A stretch of DNA of 54,854 nucleotides from positions 1 to 54,854 of the forward strand of contig JAMCTE010000017.1 in assembly GCA_023381015.1 (NCBI GenBank), written 5' to 3'. The notes below the pieces were generated by a model. The model was not told the origin of the DNA and ran no database searches. It saw only the letters and a program-made list of their open reading frames with translations. Below are positions 6,553-15,042 of the stretch, in pieces (the first letter of the stretch is position 1; each line of letters begins with the position of its first letter). The stretch is from Patescibacteria group bacterium. Its GTDB lineage: Bacteria > Patescibacteriota > Microgenomatia > UBA1406 > GWC2-37-13. The position numbers were made by a program, and so were the translations under genes.

Positions 6553-9090
6553 ATGGAAATTCAATATGAGGGGTTATCGGATCAGGAGGCGATAGAAAGT
6601 CTTAATAAGGACGGCTACAATGAACTGCCTTCCCAAAAAAAGCCGAGCGTTTTTGTGACTTTTTTTAATGTAATTCGCGAGCCGATGCTCTTACTTCTTT
6701 TAGGAAGCGGCACGATATATCTTTTTCTTGGCGAAGTCAGGGATGCTTTACTGCTTCTAACTTTTGTTTTTGTCGTCGTCGGGATTACCTTTTACCAAGA
6801 AAGAAAGACGGAGAAAGCTCTTGATGCCCTGAAAAATCTTTCCAGTCCGAGGGCTTTGGTGATCAGAAACGGCGAGCAAAAATCGATCTACAGCCGAGAA
6901 TTGGTAAAAAACGACATCATCGTTTTACGCGAAGGCGATCGGGTGCCGGCCGACGCGGTGATTTTATCGGTGACTAATTTACTCGTCGACGAGTCGCTTT
7001 TGACCGGAGAATCTTTGTCGGTCCGGAAAAGCGTCTGGGACGGTAAAGAAAAATCTGTCCGGCCGGGAGGAGAGGATCTGCCGTTTATCTATTCCGGCAC
7101 CATGGTCACCCAGGGTCGCGCCGTCGCCCGGGTTACTTCGACAGGAATCAATACCGAGATTGGCAAAATTGGCAAATCTCTACAAACGATCAAAGAGGAG
7201 GATACCCTCTTAAAAAAGGAGACCGCCAAGATCGTCAAGGATTTTTCCATTATCGGCTTAATATTATGTTTGATCGTTTTCTCCGTCTATTTCTTGGTGA
7301 GAGGGGGATTCGTCAAGGGTTTGTTGGCCGGTATTACTTTGGGGATGGCGATGTTGCCCGAAGAGTTTCCCGTAGTTTTATTGGTATTTTTGACTTTGGG
7401 AGCTTGGCGGATGTCGAAAAGAAAGGTGTTGACCAGAAAGACGGCGGCCATCGAAACCCTGGGAGCCGCCACAGTTTTGTGCGTCGATAAAACCGGCACG
7501 CTTACTTTAAATCAGATGCGGTTGGACGGCTTAATGGTCAATAATCAATATCTTGATTTTCAAGACGGTGCGGAAAAATTGCCCGAATCCTATCATGCTC
7601 TTTGCGAATATGCTTATTTGGCGAGTCAGAAAATCCCTTTTGATCCGATAGAAAAAGGAATCAAACAAAAAACAGAACAGTATTTAATTGACACCGAACA
7701 CATTCATCCCAACTGGCAGTTGATCCGAGAATATCCTTTATCAAGAGAACTTTTGGCCTTGTCTCATGTCTGGCAGTCTCCTGACAAGCGGGAGTTTGTC
7801 ATCGCTGCCAAAGGTGCGCCAGAAGCAATTGCCGACCTTTGCCACTTGGACAAAAAACAGAAACGAATAATGATGGGCAATATTGAATTTATGTCCAAAA
7901 AAGGCCTCAGGATTTTGGGAGTGGCAAAAGCTTTGTTCGACAAATCTAATTTGCCTAAGATTCAGCACGACTATGATTTTGAATTTGTCGGTTTAATAGG
8001 TTTTACCGACCCGGTTCGTCCGACAGTACCGAAATCAATCCAGGAATGTTATGATGCCGGCGTCAGAGTCATCATGATCACCGGAGACTATCCGGGAACG
8101 GCCCAGTATATTGCCGGTCAAATCGGTTTGAAGAATCCAGGTAAGTTTATTACCGGCGCAGAACTTCAAGAAATCGACCAAATTGATCTTAGAAAGAGAA
8201 TCAAAAATATCAATGTTTTTGCCAGAGTCATTCCTGAGCAAAAATTGTCTATAGTCAACGCCCTCAAAGCCAACGGTGAAATCGTCGCCATGACCGGCGA
8301 CGGCGTTAACGATGCGCCGGCTTTACAGGCGGCTCACATCGGAATTGCCATGGGTGAGCGCGGGACCGACGTCGCCAGGGAAGCGGCCGATTTGGTATTG
8401 TTGAACGATGACTTTTCTTCGATCGTCAGCGCCATCCGCTTGGGGAGGAGGATCTTTGACAACCTAAAAAAAGCAATCGCCTTCATTCTATCGGTGCACA
8501 TGCCGATTGCTGGTATGTCGCTTTTTCCGGTGCTTTTCGGATTGCCGGTCGTCCTCATGCCTGCCCATATCGCTTTCCTGGAGTTGATCATCGATCCGGC
8601 TTGTTCGGTTGTATTTGAGTCAGAAAAAGAAGAAACCAACATCATGAAGCGGCCACCCCGGGAGCTAAAACAGCCGTTGATCAACAAAAAAATTTTGATC
8701 TTAAGTTTTTTGCAAGGTTTGAGCATTTTGGCCATCGTTTTGGTTGTGTTTCTTTTTTCTTTGCACTTCGGATTAGGAGAAAATGGTGCCAGAACGCTTT
8801 CTTTTGTTACCATTGTCTTTGGCAACCTATTTTTGATCGTTACCAATCTTTCCCACACCGATCACTTTATCAATATTTTGAAGAGCAAGAACAAGTCTCT
8901 CTACTGGGTTTTGGGGGGAGCGTTTGTTTTCTTGGTCCTAATTCTGAATTTACCCTTTCTGCGCAACGTCTTCTATTTTTCATCGATTAGTCCTTTTGAG
9001 TTTTTTATGTCTTTTACCGTCGCTGCGGTTAGCTTGAGTTGGTTTGAAATATATAAGAAAGTCAACAACAACAAAACTAACATTCTGTAA
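6553..9090 (+). CDS. P-type cation-transporting ATPase (P2-like)
   Basis: 845 residues with the complete P-type order: actuator loop TGES (about 157), phosphorylation loop DKTGTLT (about 311), nucleotide domain, hinge TGDGVNDAP (about 580) and ten predicted membrane helices with a cation-ATPase N-terminal motif (GLSDQEAIESLNKDGYNELP). The ion-binding helices differ from SERCA: M4 reads MLPEEFPVVLL where Ca pumps have PEGLP, and M6 reads LIIDPACSVVFE. So group P2 is clear but the transported ion is not; Ca2+ or another cation is possible. It has its own promoter and a folded leader, unlike its neighbours. Confidence 0.9.
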   Translation: MEIQYEGLSDQEAIESLNKDGYNELPSQKKPSVFVTFFNVIREPMLLLLLGSGTIYLFLGEVRDALLLLTFVFVVVGITFYQERKTEKALDALKNLSSPRALVIRNGEQKSIYSRELVKNDIIVLREGDRVPADAVILSVTNLLVDESLLTGESLSVRKSVWDGKEKSVRPGGEDLPFIYSGTMVTQGRAVARVTSTGINTEIGKIGKSLQTIKEEDTLLKKETAKIVKDFSIIGLILCLIVFSVYFLVRGGFVKGLLAGITLGMAMLPEEFPVVLLVFLTLGAWRMSKRKVLTRKTAAIETLGAATVLCVDKTGTLTLNQMRLDGLMVNNQYLDFQDGAEKLPESYHALCEYAYLASQKIPFDPIEKGIKQKTEQYLIDTEHIHPNWQLIREYPLSRELLALSHVWQSPDKREFVIAAKGAPEAIADLCHLDKKQKRIMMGNIEFMSKKGLRILGVAKALFDKSNLPKIQHDYDFEFVGLIGFTDPVRPTVPKSIQECYDAGVRVIMITGDYPGTAQYIAGQIGLKNPGKFITGAELQEIDQIDLRKRIKNINVFARVIPEQKLSIVNALKANGEIVAMTGDGVNDAPALQAAHIGIAMGERGTDVAREAADLVLLNDDFSSIVSAIRLGRRIFDNLKKAIAFILSVHMPIAGMSLFPVLFGLPVVLMPAHIAFLELIIDPACSVVFESEKEETNIMKRPPRELKQPLINKKILILSFLQGLSILAIVLVVFLFSLHFGLGENGARTLSFVTIVFGNLFLIVTNLSHTDHFINILKSKNKSLYWVLGGAFVFLVLILNLPFLRNVFYFSSISPFEFFMSFTVAAVSLSWFEIYKKVNNNKTNIL

Positions 9091-9098
9091 CCAGTGCT

Positions 9099-9107
9099 TG
9101 TTATAAT
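9099..9107 (+). promoter_or_regulatory. Extended -10 promoter, leaderless DUF2127 gene
   Basis: TGT-TATAAT, 6 bases before the ATG at 9114, so the transcript would start at or next to the start codon. No good -35 at the usual distance. Confidence 0.5.
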
Positions 9108-9113
9108 TTTTTT

Positions 9114-9620
9114 ATGTCTTCTTACCAAAACTTAGAAAAAAAAATTGAGAGAGAATACCACGTTTCCTGGTACATCATCGTCTATAAAGCGGTTTTCGGG
9201 TTGATCGAGTTTTTGTCAGGCATCGGCCTGGCAATATTCGGAAAGCAAATGCTCCATTTTTATAATGTGATCTTGGCCGATGAGTTAAGCGAGGAACCGC
9301 ACGACCTATTAGCGAGGCTGAGCGAAAGAATAATCCCCAATCTTTTGACCCACGATACTTTTTTGGCTATCTATCTATTGCTTCTGGGAGCGGTCAAAAT
9401 CGCGGGCGCTGCCGGACTGATATACAAAAAAAATTGGGGCGTTGATCTCTTGGTCGCCATGACGATAGTTCTTTTTCCTTTTCAAATCATTAATTTGTTT
9501 ATCCATCCATCACTTTTTGATTTTATTTACATTTCCTTCGGCATTTTGATCGCCCTTTATTTGGTCGAATTCAAGCCGAAAGCTTGGATTTCAAAAGTGT
9601 TACTTAACTTTAAAGATTGA
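9114..9620 (+). CDS. DUF2127-like membrane protein
   Basis: 168 residues with four predicted membrane helices (about 20-42, 82-104, 108-128, 132-150). The opening YHVSWYIIVYKAVFGLIEFLSGIGLAIFG and the second half with NWGVDLLVAMTIVLFPFQIINLF resemble the DUF2127 family of predicted integral membrane proteins; no biochemical role is established for it. A -10 box immediately precedes the ATG. Confidence 0.7.
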   Translation: MSSYQNLEKKIEREYHVSWYIIVYKAVFGLIEFLSGIGLAIFGKQMLHFYNVILADELSEEPHDLLARLSERIIPNLLTHDTFLAIYLLLLGAVKIAGAAGLIYKKNWGVDLLVAMTIVLFPFQIINLFIHPSLFDFIYISFGILIALYLVEFKPKAWISKVLLNFKD

Positions 9621-9694
9621 AGATGATCACAGGAGTTGGAGGCAGATTTGAAAAAAGACCGATTGATCTGACTATTTTTTGATAGCATTAAGTT

Positions 9695-10147
9695 ATGAAC
9701 GAAAAAATCAGAATCGACCCGCCTTTTTTCTTTTTTGCCTATTTGCTAATGGGAGTAATCATCTATTACTTTTTTCCGGTCGCCAACTTCATCAGTCCGC
9801 CCTTGACTTACTTGGGGATCCCGGTTATCTTATTCGGCATCACGATTGAGCTTTGGGCAGACAGCCTTTTCAAAAAAAATAAAACAACCGTCAAACCTCA
9901 TGGACGGCCGTCAATTTTAGTCACGGAAGGACCATTCGGTCTAAGCCGACATCCGATGTATACCGGATTTATCCTGATTCTTTTTGGCTTGACGCTTATT
10001 TTGGGTAATATTTTCGTCGTCTTAGCGCCTATCGCCATGTTTTTTACTTTAGAAATACTTTTTATTCCTTTCGAAGAACAAGCTCTCGAAGAAATCTTCA
10101 AGGATAAATATGTCGAATATCAAAATCGAGTCAGAAAGTGGTTATGA
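9695..10147 (+). CDS. ICMT/PEMT-family methyltransferase-like membrane protein
   Basis: 150 residues, at least three membrane helices. The C-terminal half carries the family core: GPFGLSRHPMYTGFILILFG (the R-H-P-xY motif binding S-adenosylmethionine) and EEQALEEIFKDKYVEYQNRVRKWL (the E-E...Y..Y....R.W motif). Known relatives methylate isoprenylcysteine or phospholipid headgroups; in bacteria the substrate is usually unknown, and nothing nearby suggests one. The next gene follows after 10 bp. Confidence 0.82.
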   Translation: MNEKIRIDPPFFFFAYLLMGVIIYYFFPVANFISPPLTYLGIPVILFGITIELWADSLFKKNKTTVKPHGRPSILVTEGPFGLSRHPMYTGFILILFGLTLILGNIFVVLAPIAMFFTLEILFIPFEEQALEEIFKDKYVEYQNRVRKWL

Positions 10148-10157
10148 TTGAGCCGCT

Positions 10158-10970
10158 ATGAAGAAAATAAAACAGTATCATCATCACTATCATTTTAACT
10201 ATCAAACGACGGTTAGAAGGCACCTGACTGCTTTGGTGCTTGTCGTCGCCATTACCGTTTTGTTATTCCTTTGCCTGGTCTTTTTTATCAATCCAGAAAC
10301 GACTTTTGACCTCAATCAGATTTCGTTTCTCAACGTTATAAAAGCGAGCGTTAACACCTTGACGAGGTTGACGATAGCTTACGTTCTGTCATTGATCTTT
10401 TCAATTCCTTTAGCTCTTGTCATCAATAATCCAAAAAGGGAAAAATTACTTCTGCCAATATTTGACATCGTCCAGTCGGTACCGGTTTTGGCCTTTTTCC
10501 CGGTAATCGTCGTTTTTTTTACCAGTCATCATACGTTTGAACTGGCGGCGATTTTCATACTTTTCATGTCGATGCTTTGGAATCTGGTATTTACGATTAT
10601 CGGTGGTTTGAAGACTGTCCCTGAGGACGTCGAGTCAGCCGCCCATGTTTTTAACGTCAAAGGATTGAGGAAACTTTGGTATATTACCCTTCCGGCAATT
10701 TTCCCTTATATCATTACCGGGTCCTTGTTGGCTTGGGGTCAGGGATGGAGCATAATCATCGTCGCCGAAGTCCTTCATACTTATATCAAGAACGGAACGA
10801 TGTCCCAAGACTTGCTCGGTCTTGGTAGCCTATTGGTAAACTCGTTTACCCAGGGCAAGAATTCCGTCTTTATTTTGTCGCTTTCGGTCATGATCGTCAT
10901 CATTACTTTCTTGAATTTTTTTGTTTGGCAGAAATTATTACACGTTACCCAAAGGTTTAAATTCGACTAA
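10158..10970 (+). CDS. ABC importer permease, SsuC/TauC/NrtB type
   Basis: 270 residues, six membrane helices, BPD_transp_1 fold. The coupling loop reads GGLKTVPEDVESAAHVFNVKGLRKLWYITLPAIFPYIITGS, matching the E-A-A...G....P...P..I pattern of aliphatic-sulfonate, taurine and nitrate permeases. The N-terminus has a His/Tyr cluster (YHHHYHFNY). It overlaps the ATPase gene by one base (TAATG). No periplasmic binding protein gene is adjacent, so the substrate cannot be read from context. Confidence 0.88.
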   Translation: MKKIKQYHHHYHFNYQTTVRRHLTALVLVVAITVLLFLCLVFFINPETTFDLNQISFLNVIKASVNTLTRLTIAYVLSLIFSIPLALVINNPKREKLLLPIFDIVQSVPVLAFFPVIVVFFTSHHTFELAAIFILFMSMLWNLVFTIIGGLKTVPEDVESAAHVFNVKGLRKLWYITLPAIFPYIITGSLLAWGQGWSIIIVAEVLHTYIKNGTMSQDLLGLGSLLVNSFTQGKNSVFILSLSVMIVIITFLNFFVWQKLLHVTQRFKFD

Positions 10971-11683
10971 TGGATCCTTTAATTATTTTTACCAAGGTGT
11001 TTAAGTCTTATGGTAAAGTCGGGGCGGTCGACGTCATCTCCGATTTCAACTTGACTATTAAGCAAGGAGAATTTTTCTGCTTGATTGGTCCTTCCGGATG
11101 TGGTAAGTCGACGATATTAAAAATGATTGCCGGAATCGAAGACGTCAGCCGGGGAGACTTGGTCAAGCCAGATAAAGTCGGCATGGTTTTTCAATCCGGC
11201 GCCCTATTGCCCTGGCTGACCGTCGAGGACAACGTCGCTTTTGCCGCCAGGATGCAGGGGTTTTCCGAGGAAAAGACCAAAAGAGTCACCAACGAATATC
11301 TGAAAATGGTCAAACTCGATGGATTCAGGACGAGATATCCCCGCGAGCTGTCAGGCGGACAAAGGCAGAGGGTAGGAATCGCCAGGGCATTGACCGTCGA
11401 ATCGGAAGTATTGCTTTTGGACGAACCGTTTTCCGCATTGGATCCGTTGACGAGCGAAGAATTACGGAACGATTTGCTTACCATTTGGCTAAGCACTAAA
11501 AAGACCGTCGTGATGATCTCCCACTTGTTGGAAGAGGCGGTTCTCCTTGCCGAAAGGATTGGAATAATGAAGGACGGCAGATTGAAAACAGTCATTTCTA
11601 TAAATCTTCCCCGCCCGAGGAGCGAGGAAGAAAAAAAATTCCTTACAGAGGTGGAAAGAACGAGAAAAATTTTAGAGCAATAA
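10970..11683 (+). CDS. ABC importer ATPase, SsuB/TauB/NrtD type
   Basis: 237 residues. Walker A GPSGCGKST (about 44), Q-loop VFQSGALLPWLTV, signature LSGGQRQRVGIARAL (about 127), Walker B LLLDEPFSALD and switch His MISHLLEEAVLLAERI are all intact. The P-W-L-T Q-loop is characteristic of the nitrate/sulfonate/taurine subfamily. Coupled to the permease by TAATG. It forms a two-gene unit with that permease; a substrate-binding subunit must be elsewhere or absent. Confidence 0.9.
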   Translation: MDPLIIFTKVFKSYGKVGAVDVISDFNLTIKQGEFFCLIGPSGCGKSTILKMIAGIEDVSRGDLVKPDKVGMVFQSGALLPWLTVEDNVAFAARMQGFSEEKTKRVTNEYLKMVKLDGFRTRYPRELSGGQRQRVGIARALTVESEVLLLDEPFSALDPLTSEELRNDLLTIWLSTKKTVVMISHLLEEAVLLAERIGIMKDGRLKTVISINLPRPRSEEEKKFLTEVERTRKILEQ

Positions 11684-11697
11684 CTACTCTCAAGAGT

Positions 11698-11726
11698 TTG
11701 ACTAATCGGTGCAAAACTATTAGTAT
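11698..11726 (+). promoter_or_regulatory. dipZ-like gene promoter
   Basis: TTGACT (11698-11703), 17-bp spacer, TAGTAT (11721-11726); transcription would begin within a few bases of the ATG at 11735, so the mRNA is probably leaderless. This also argues against the in-frame TTG at 11729 as start. Confidence 0.6.
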
Positions 11727-11734
11727 TTTTGTAT

Positions 11735-13414
11735 ATGTTGATACTGCTTCTTTTTGCTTTAATTGGTGGTATAGTGACGATCCTTTCCCCCTGTATTTTG
11801 CCGGTCCTTCCCATTGTATTAGCCGGTGGGGTCGATAAAGGAAACAAGAGGCCTCTTGGCATTATTGTCGGATTTATCCTAAGTTTTACTTTGTTTACTT
11901 TATTTTTTGCTGATTTGGTCAAAATGACGGGGATATCTTCGGACTCATGGAGAAATATAGCTATTGTCGTGTTGATTTTTTTTGGAGCATCTTTGCTGAT
12001 CCCTAAACTTAATTTTTTTTTGGAGAAAGTTATGTCAGGTTTCTCCAGGAAAGCGACTCTAAAAAAAAGTGGCAATGGTTTTGTCGGCGGATTAGTAATC
12101 GGGTCAAGCCTTGGTTTGCTATGGACGCCCTGCGTCGGTCCCATCCTGGCTGCTATCATTGTGCTGGCGGCCAGCAGTCAGGTCAACAGCGGGACGCTTC
12201 TGATCACTCTGGCTTATTCTTCAGGAACGGCAATCCCAATGTTTTTTATCATGATCGCTGGCCAAAAATTAATTAAGAACAACCGTTGGCTCTTAATCCA
12301 TTCGGGAAAAATCCAGCAATTTTTCGGGATCTTGATGATTGTGACTGCTTTGTTGATTTATTTTAATTTTGACAGAAAGTTTCAAGTTTATATTTTGGAT
12401 AAATTTCCCAGTTATGGAGTTGGATTGACCAAAATAGAGGATAATCAACTGGTCAAAAGTGAGTTAGCCAATTTAAAAAAAAACCGAGATGACTTTGTGA
12501 ATAATTTAAAAAATGATCTTTATCCGGAAGCACCCGAATTCATCTCCGGGGGTCAGTGGTTCAACTCTTCTCCGTTGACGATGGCGTCGCTACGGGGTAA
12601 GGTGGTTTTGGTTGACTTTTGGACATATACCTGCATAAACTGCATCAGAACTTTGCCGTATGTGGAGAATTGGTACAAGAAATATCGAGATAAAGGATTT
12701 TTAGTCATCGGAGTTCATACCCCTGAGTTTGAGTTTGAAAAAAATCCGGTCAACGTTGCCAAGGCGGTTTCCGATTTTGGTTTGACTTATCCGATCATGC
12801 AGGACAACAATTATGAAACCTGGAATGCTTATAATAACCAATACTGGCCGGCCGATTACTTAATCGACAGGAGTGGCAGGATCCGTTCGACTCATTTCGG
12901 AGAAGGCGATTACGACGGCACGGAAAACGAAATCCAGAATCTTCTCAGAGAAGCGGGAACTTTGCCGAAAGCAATGCCGATCGACAATCCGAGTTATACG
13001 GTAGATTCGTCCACGCCGGAAACCTATTTGGGATACTCAAGGATGAGCGGTTTCTCCTCCAACGAGCCAATTAGTCACGATGACCGGTTTAATTATACGA
13101 ATCCGAAGAAATTATCATTAAATAAATTCAGTTTTTCCGGATACTGGTTTGATTCGGCAGATAATGCTTTGCCGGAAGTGGGATCATCTTTGCAATATGA
13201 CTACAAGGCCAAAAACGTTTTTCTGGTCGTTGGAGCGAGAAACAACCAACCGGGCAGGATAAAAATTTTTTTGGATGGAAAGTTCGTTAAAGAAATCACC
13301 GTAAATGATTACAAGCTTTATGACATCATTAAGTTGGATAAGCCCGGGGAGCATCTATTGAGATTAGAATTTTTGGACAACAATCTGGAGTTATACGCTT
13401 TTACTTTTGGTTAA
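11735..13414 (+). CDS. DipZ-type protein: CcdA/DsbD membrane domain fused to TlpA thioredoxin
   Basis: 559 residues from the ATG at 11735. The N-terminal half is a six-helix CcdA/DsbD-like domain with the two membrane cysteines in prolyl motifs (SPCILPVLP, WTPCVGP) that pass electrons across the membrane. An extracytoplasmic TlpA/thioredoxin domain follows with the active site WTYTCINCIRTLP (about 292) and the cis-Pro region YWPADYLIDRSG. The last ~130 residues form a beta-rich, carbohydrate-binding-like domain (ending LRLEFLDNNLELYAFTFG), the same order as mycobacterial DipZ. Likely role: delivering reducing power to thiols outside the cytoplasm. Its 3' end overlaps alkD by 24 bp. Confidence 0.88.
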   Translation: MLILLLFALIGGIVTILSPCILPVLPIVLAGGVDKGNKRPLGIIVGFILSFTLFTLFFADLVKMTGISSDSWRNIAIVVLIFFGASLLIPKLNFFLEKVMSGFSRKATLKKSGNGFVGGLVIGSSLGLLWTPCVGPILAAIIVLAASSQVNSGTLLITLAYSSGTAIPMFFIMIAGQKLIKNNRWLLIHSGKIQQFFGILMIVTALLIYFNFDRKFQVYILDKFPSYGVGLTKIEDNQLVKSELANLKKNRDDFVNNLKNDLYPEAPEFISGGQWFNSSPLTMASLRGKVVLVDFWTYTCINCIRTLPYVENWYKKYRDKGFLVIGVHTPEFEFEKNPVNVAKAVSDFGLTYPIMQDNNYETWNAYNNQYWPADYLIDRSGRIRSTHFGEGDYDGTENEIQNLLREAGTLPKAMPIDNPSYTVDSSTPETYLGYSRMSGFSSNEPISHDDRFNYTNPKKLSLNKFSFSGYWFDSADNALPEVGSSLQYDYKAKNVFLVVGARNNQPGRIKIFLDGKFVKEITVNDYKLYDIIKLDKPGEHLLRLEFLDNNLELYAFTFG

Positions 13415-14101
13415 ATAAAATTTCCTTTTGGCTTCGGGAAATTTTTCAATGGCGTAGCGGAGAGCAGTCCGACCCATGACTTTGTAATATTTCGATAAAA
13501 ATTTTTCTTCCCGACTGAAATCTTTCTTGCCGATTTCCCTCAGTGTCCAACCGACTGCCTTCTGGATCAGACCGTGTTTGTCATTGACGAGAATTTCCGC
13601 AATTTTCAACCCATCGTTAAAATCATTTCGTTTTATGAAAGCAAAAGTCGAAATGATTGAAATCCTTCTTTCCCATAGATTTTTAGATTTGGAAAGCCTA
13701 TATAAAATTTTTCGATCTTTACCTACTAAGTATTCACCAATTATGTCTCTGCAGGTAACATCAACTAGATCCCAATTGTTAATATATTTAGTATTTTTAA
13801 GATAAAAATCAAAATATTCTTTTTTAGTTTTTTCAACAGCTTTTTTGTTTTTTAATATCAAAATGAAAAGGGCGGTCATTCTTATGTCATGGAACCGGTT
13901 GGATAAAAGAATTTGAACTTCATCGATAGAAATACTTTTATAGTATTTTTTCGCTATTTTTCTTTCGATAGGTGTTGTTATCCCTAAAAATTTATCACCT
14001 TCTCCGTATTCCCCGGGTCCGGTTTTAAAAAATCTGAGAGAATGAGCGGCTCGTTGCTTGTCGGCGTGTCTTTGCAGTTCTTTAATTATTTGTTTTAGCA
14101 T
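13391..14101 (-). CDS. DNA alkylation repair protein, AlkD/HEAT-repeat family
   Basis: 236 residues of HEAT-like alpha-alpha repeats. Family landmarks are FLGITTPIERKIAKKY near the N-terminus, NNWDLVDVTCRDIIGEYL (W-D-L-V-D motif that approaches the lesion), WERRISIISTFAFIK and the C-terminal KAVGWTLREIGKKD. AlkD enzymes remove N3- and N7-alkylated purines without flipping the base. Convergent with dipZ, 24-bp overlap; divergent from ldh with 23 bp of AT-rich DNA between the starts. Confidence 0.9.
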   Translation of the reverse strand: MLKQIIKELQRHADKQRAAHSLRFFKTGPGEYGEGDKFLGITTPIERKIAKKYYKSISIDEVQILLSNRFHDIRMTALFILILKNKKAVEKTKKEYFDFYLKNTKYINNWDLVDVTCRDIIGEYLVGKDRKILYRLSKSKNLWERRISIISTFAFIKRNDFNDGLKIAEILVNDKHGLIQKAVGWTLREIGKKDFSREEKFLSKYYKVMGRTALRYAIEKFPEAKRKFYLTKSKSV

Positions 14102-14124
14102 TTTTAAAATTATAAAATAAATAT

Positions 14125-15042
14125 ATGACTAATGAAACTAAGGTTGCCATCGTCGGTTGCGGCAGGGTGGGGGTAACGGCCGCATATACGATGTATCTGA
14201 AAAATACCATAGGAGAGATCGTCCTTTATGACAGGAATAAGGAGAAAATTGCCGCCGAACGATTGGATTTTTTGCACAGCCTATCGTTTTTGGGGACGAC
14301 TAAAGTCTCGATTGCCAACGACTCATCTGATCTAAAAGACAGCGACGTCATTGTCTATACCGAAGGCGTTGCCCAAGCGCCAGGAGAAAGTCGCCTCGAT
14401 CTGGTCAAAAGAAATACGCAAATTTTGGAAACGGTTCTGCCGGAAATTTTGAAGCACTCTCCCGACAGCATCATTTTAATGGTTGCCAATCCGGTCGACG
14501 TCTTGACTTACAAGGCTTATCAACTGGCGAGGTTAAAAAGGGGTAGGGTCTTCGGGTCGGGGACGACTCTCGATACCGCCAGATTCAGGTATTATCTTTC
14601 CGAAGCGCTGCACGTTAGCCCGATCAATATCCACGGCTATATTTTGGGTGAACACGGAGACAGTTCTTTTCCGACGGTTTCGACCGCCAACGTAGGTGGA
14701 GAGTTGATCGAAGTCCTGAAGGGTTATAAGAAGGATATGGTAGTTAATGCCTATAAGAAGGCGAGGGATGCCGCTTATGAAATCATCGCCGGTCAGGGTG
14801 CGACCTATTATTCGATCGCTGTCGTCATCGACCAGTTGGTCCAAGCCGTCGCCAACGACGCAAAAAGGATTTTCCCCGTATCGGTTCCTCTTCTTGGCGA
14901 ATATGGATTTAAAGACGTATCAGTCAGCGTCCCTTGCGTTTTGGGCAAAGACGGCGTCGAGAAAATCATCGAACTCGGCCTATCAACCGAAGAAAAAAAT
15001 CTGATGAAAACTTCCATCGATACCTTAAAAAAATATCTCTGA
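14125..15042 (+). CDS. ldh: L-lactate dehydrogenase
   Basis: 305 residues. Rossmann start VAIVGCGRVGVTAAY (about 8-22); substrate-specificity loop GVAQAPGESRLDLVKRN keeps Gln at the position where malate dehydrogenases have Arg, plus the catalytic Arg of that loop; NPVDVLTYKAY; GSGTTLDTARFRYYLSE with the substrate-binding Arg; catalytic His in GEHGDSSFP. So lactate rather than malate dehydrogenase. It reduces pyruvate with NADH and is the only fermentation enzyme in this window. Its stop abuts the stop of the convergent PNP-like gene (TGATCA). Confidence 0.93.
   Translation: MTNETKVAIVGCGRVGVTAAYTMYLKNTIGEIVLYDRNKEKIAAERLDFLHSLSFLGTTKVSIANDSSDLKDSDVIVYTEGVAQAPGESRLDLVKRNTQILETVLPEILKHSPDSIILMVANPVDVLTYKAYQLARLKRGRVFGSGTTLDTARFRYYLSEALHVSPINIHGYILGEHGDSSFPTVSTANVGGELIEVLKGYKKDMVVNAYKKARDAAYEIIAGQGATYYSIAVVIDQLVQAVANDAKRIFPVSVPLLGEYGFKDVSVSVPCVLGKDGVEKIIELGLSTEEKNLMKTSIDTLKKYL

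Noticed and set aside
8334-8858. 174-codon minus-strand open frame
   Set aside because: Antisense to the hinge and C-terminal part of the P-type ATPase, no motif of its own.
11191-12159. 322-codon open frame on the minus strand
   Set aside because: It lies opposite the ABC ATPase and the DipZ-like gene, both with complete motifs; its translation is Ser/Pro/Lys-rich without domain features.
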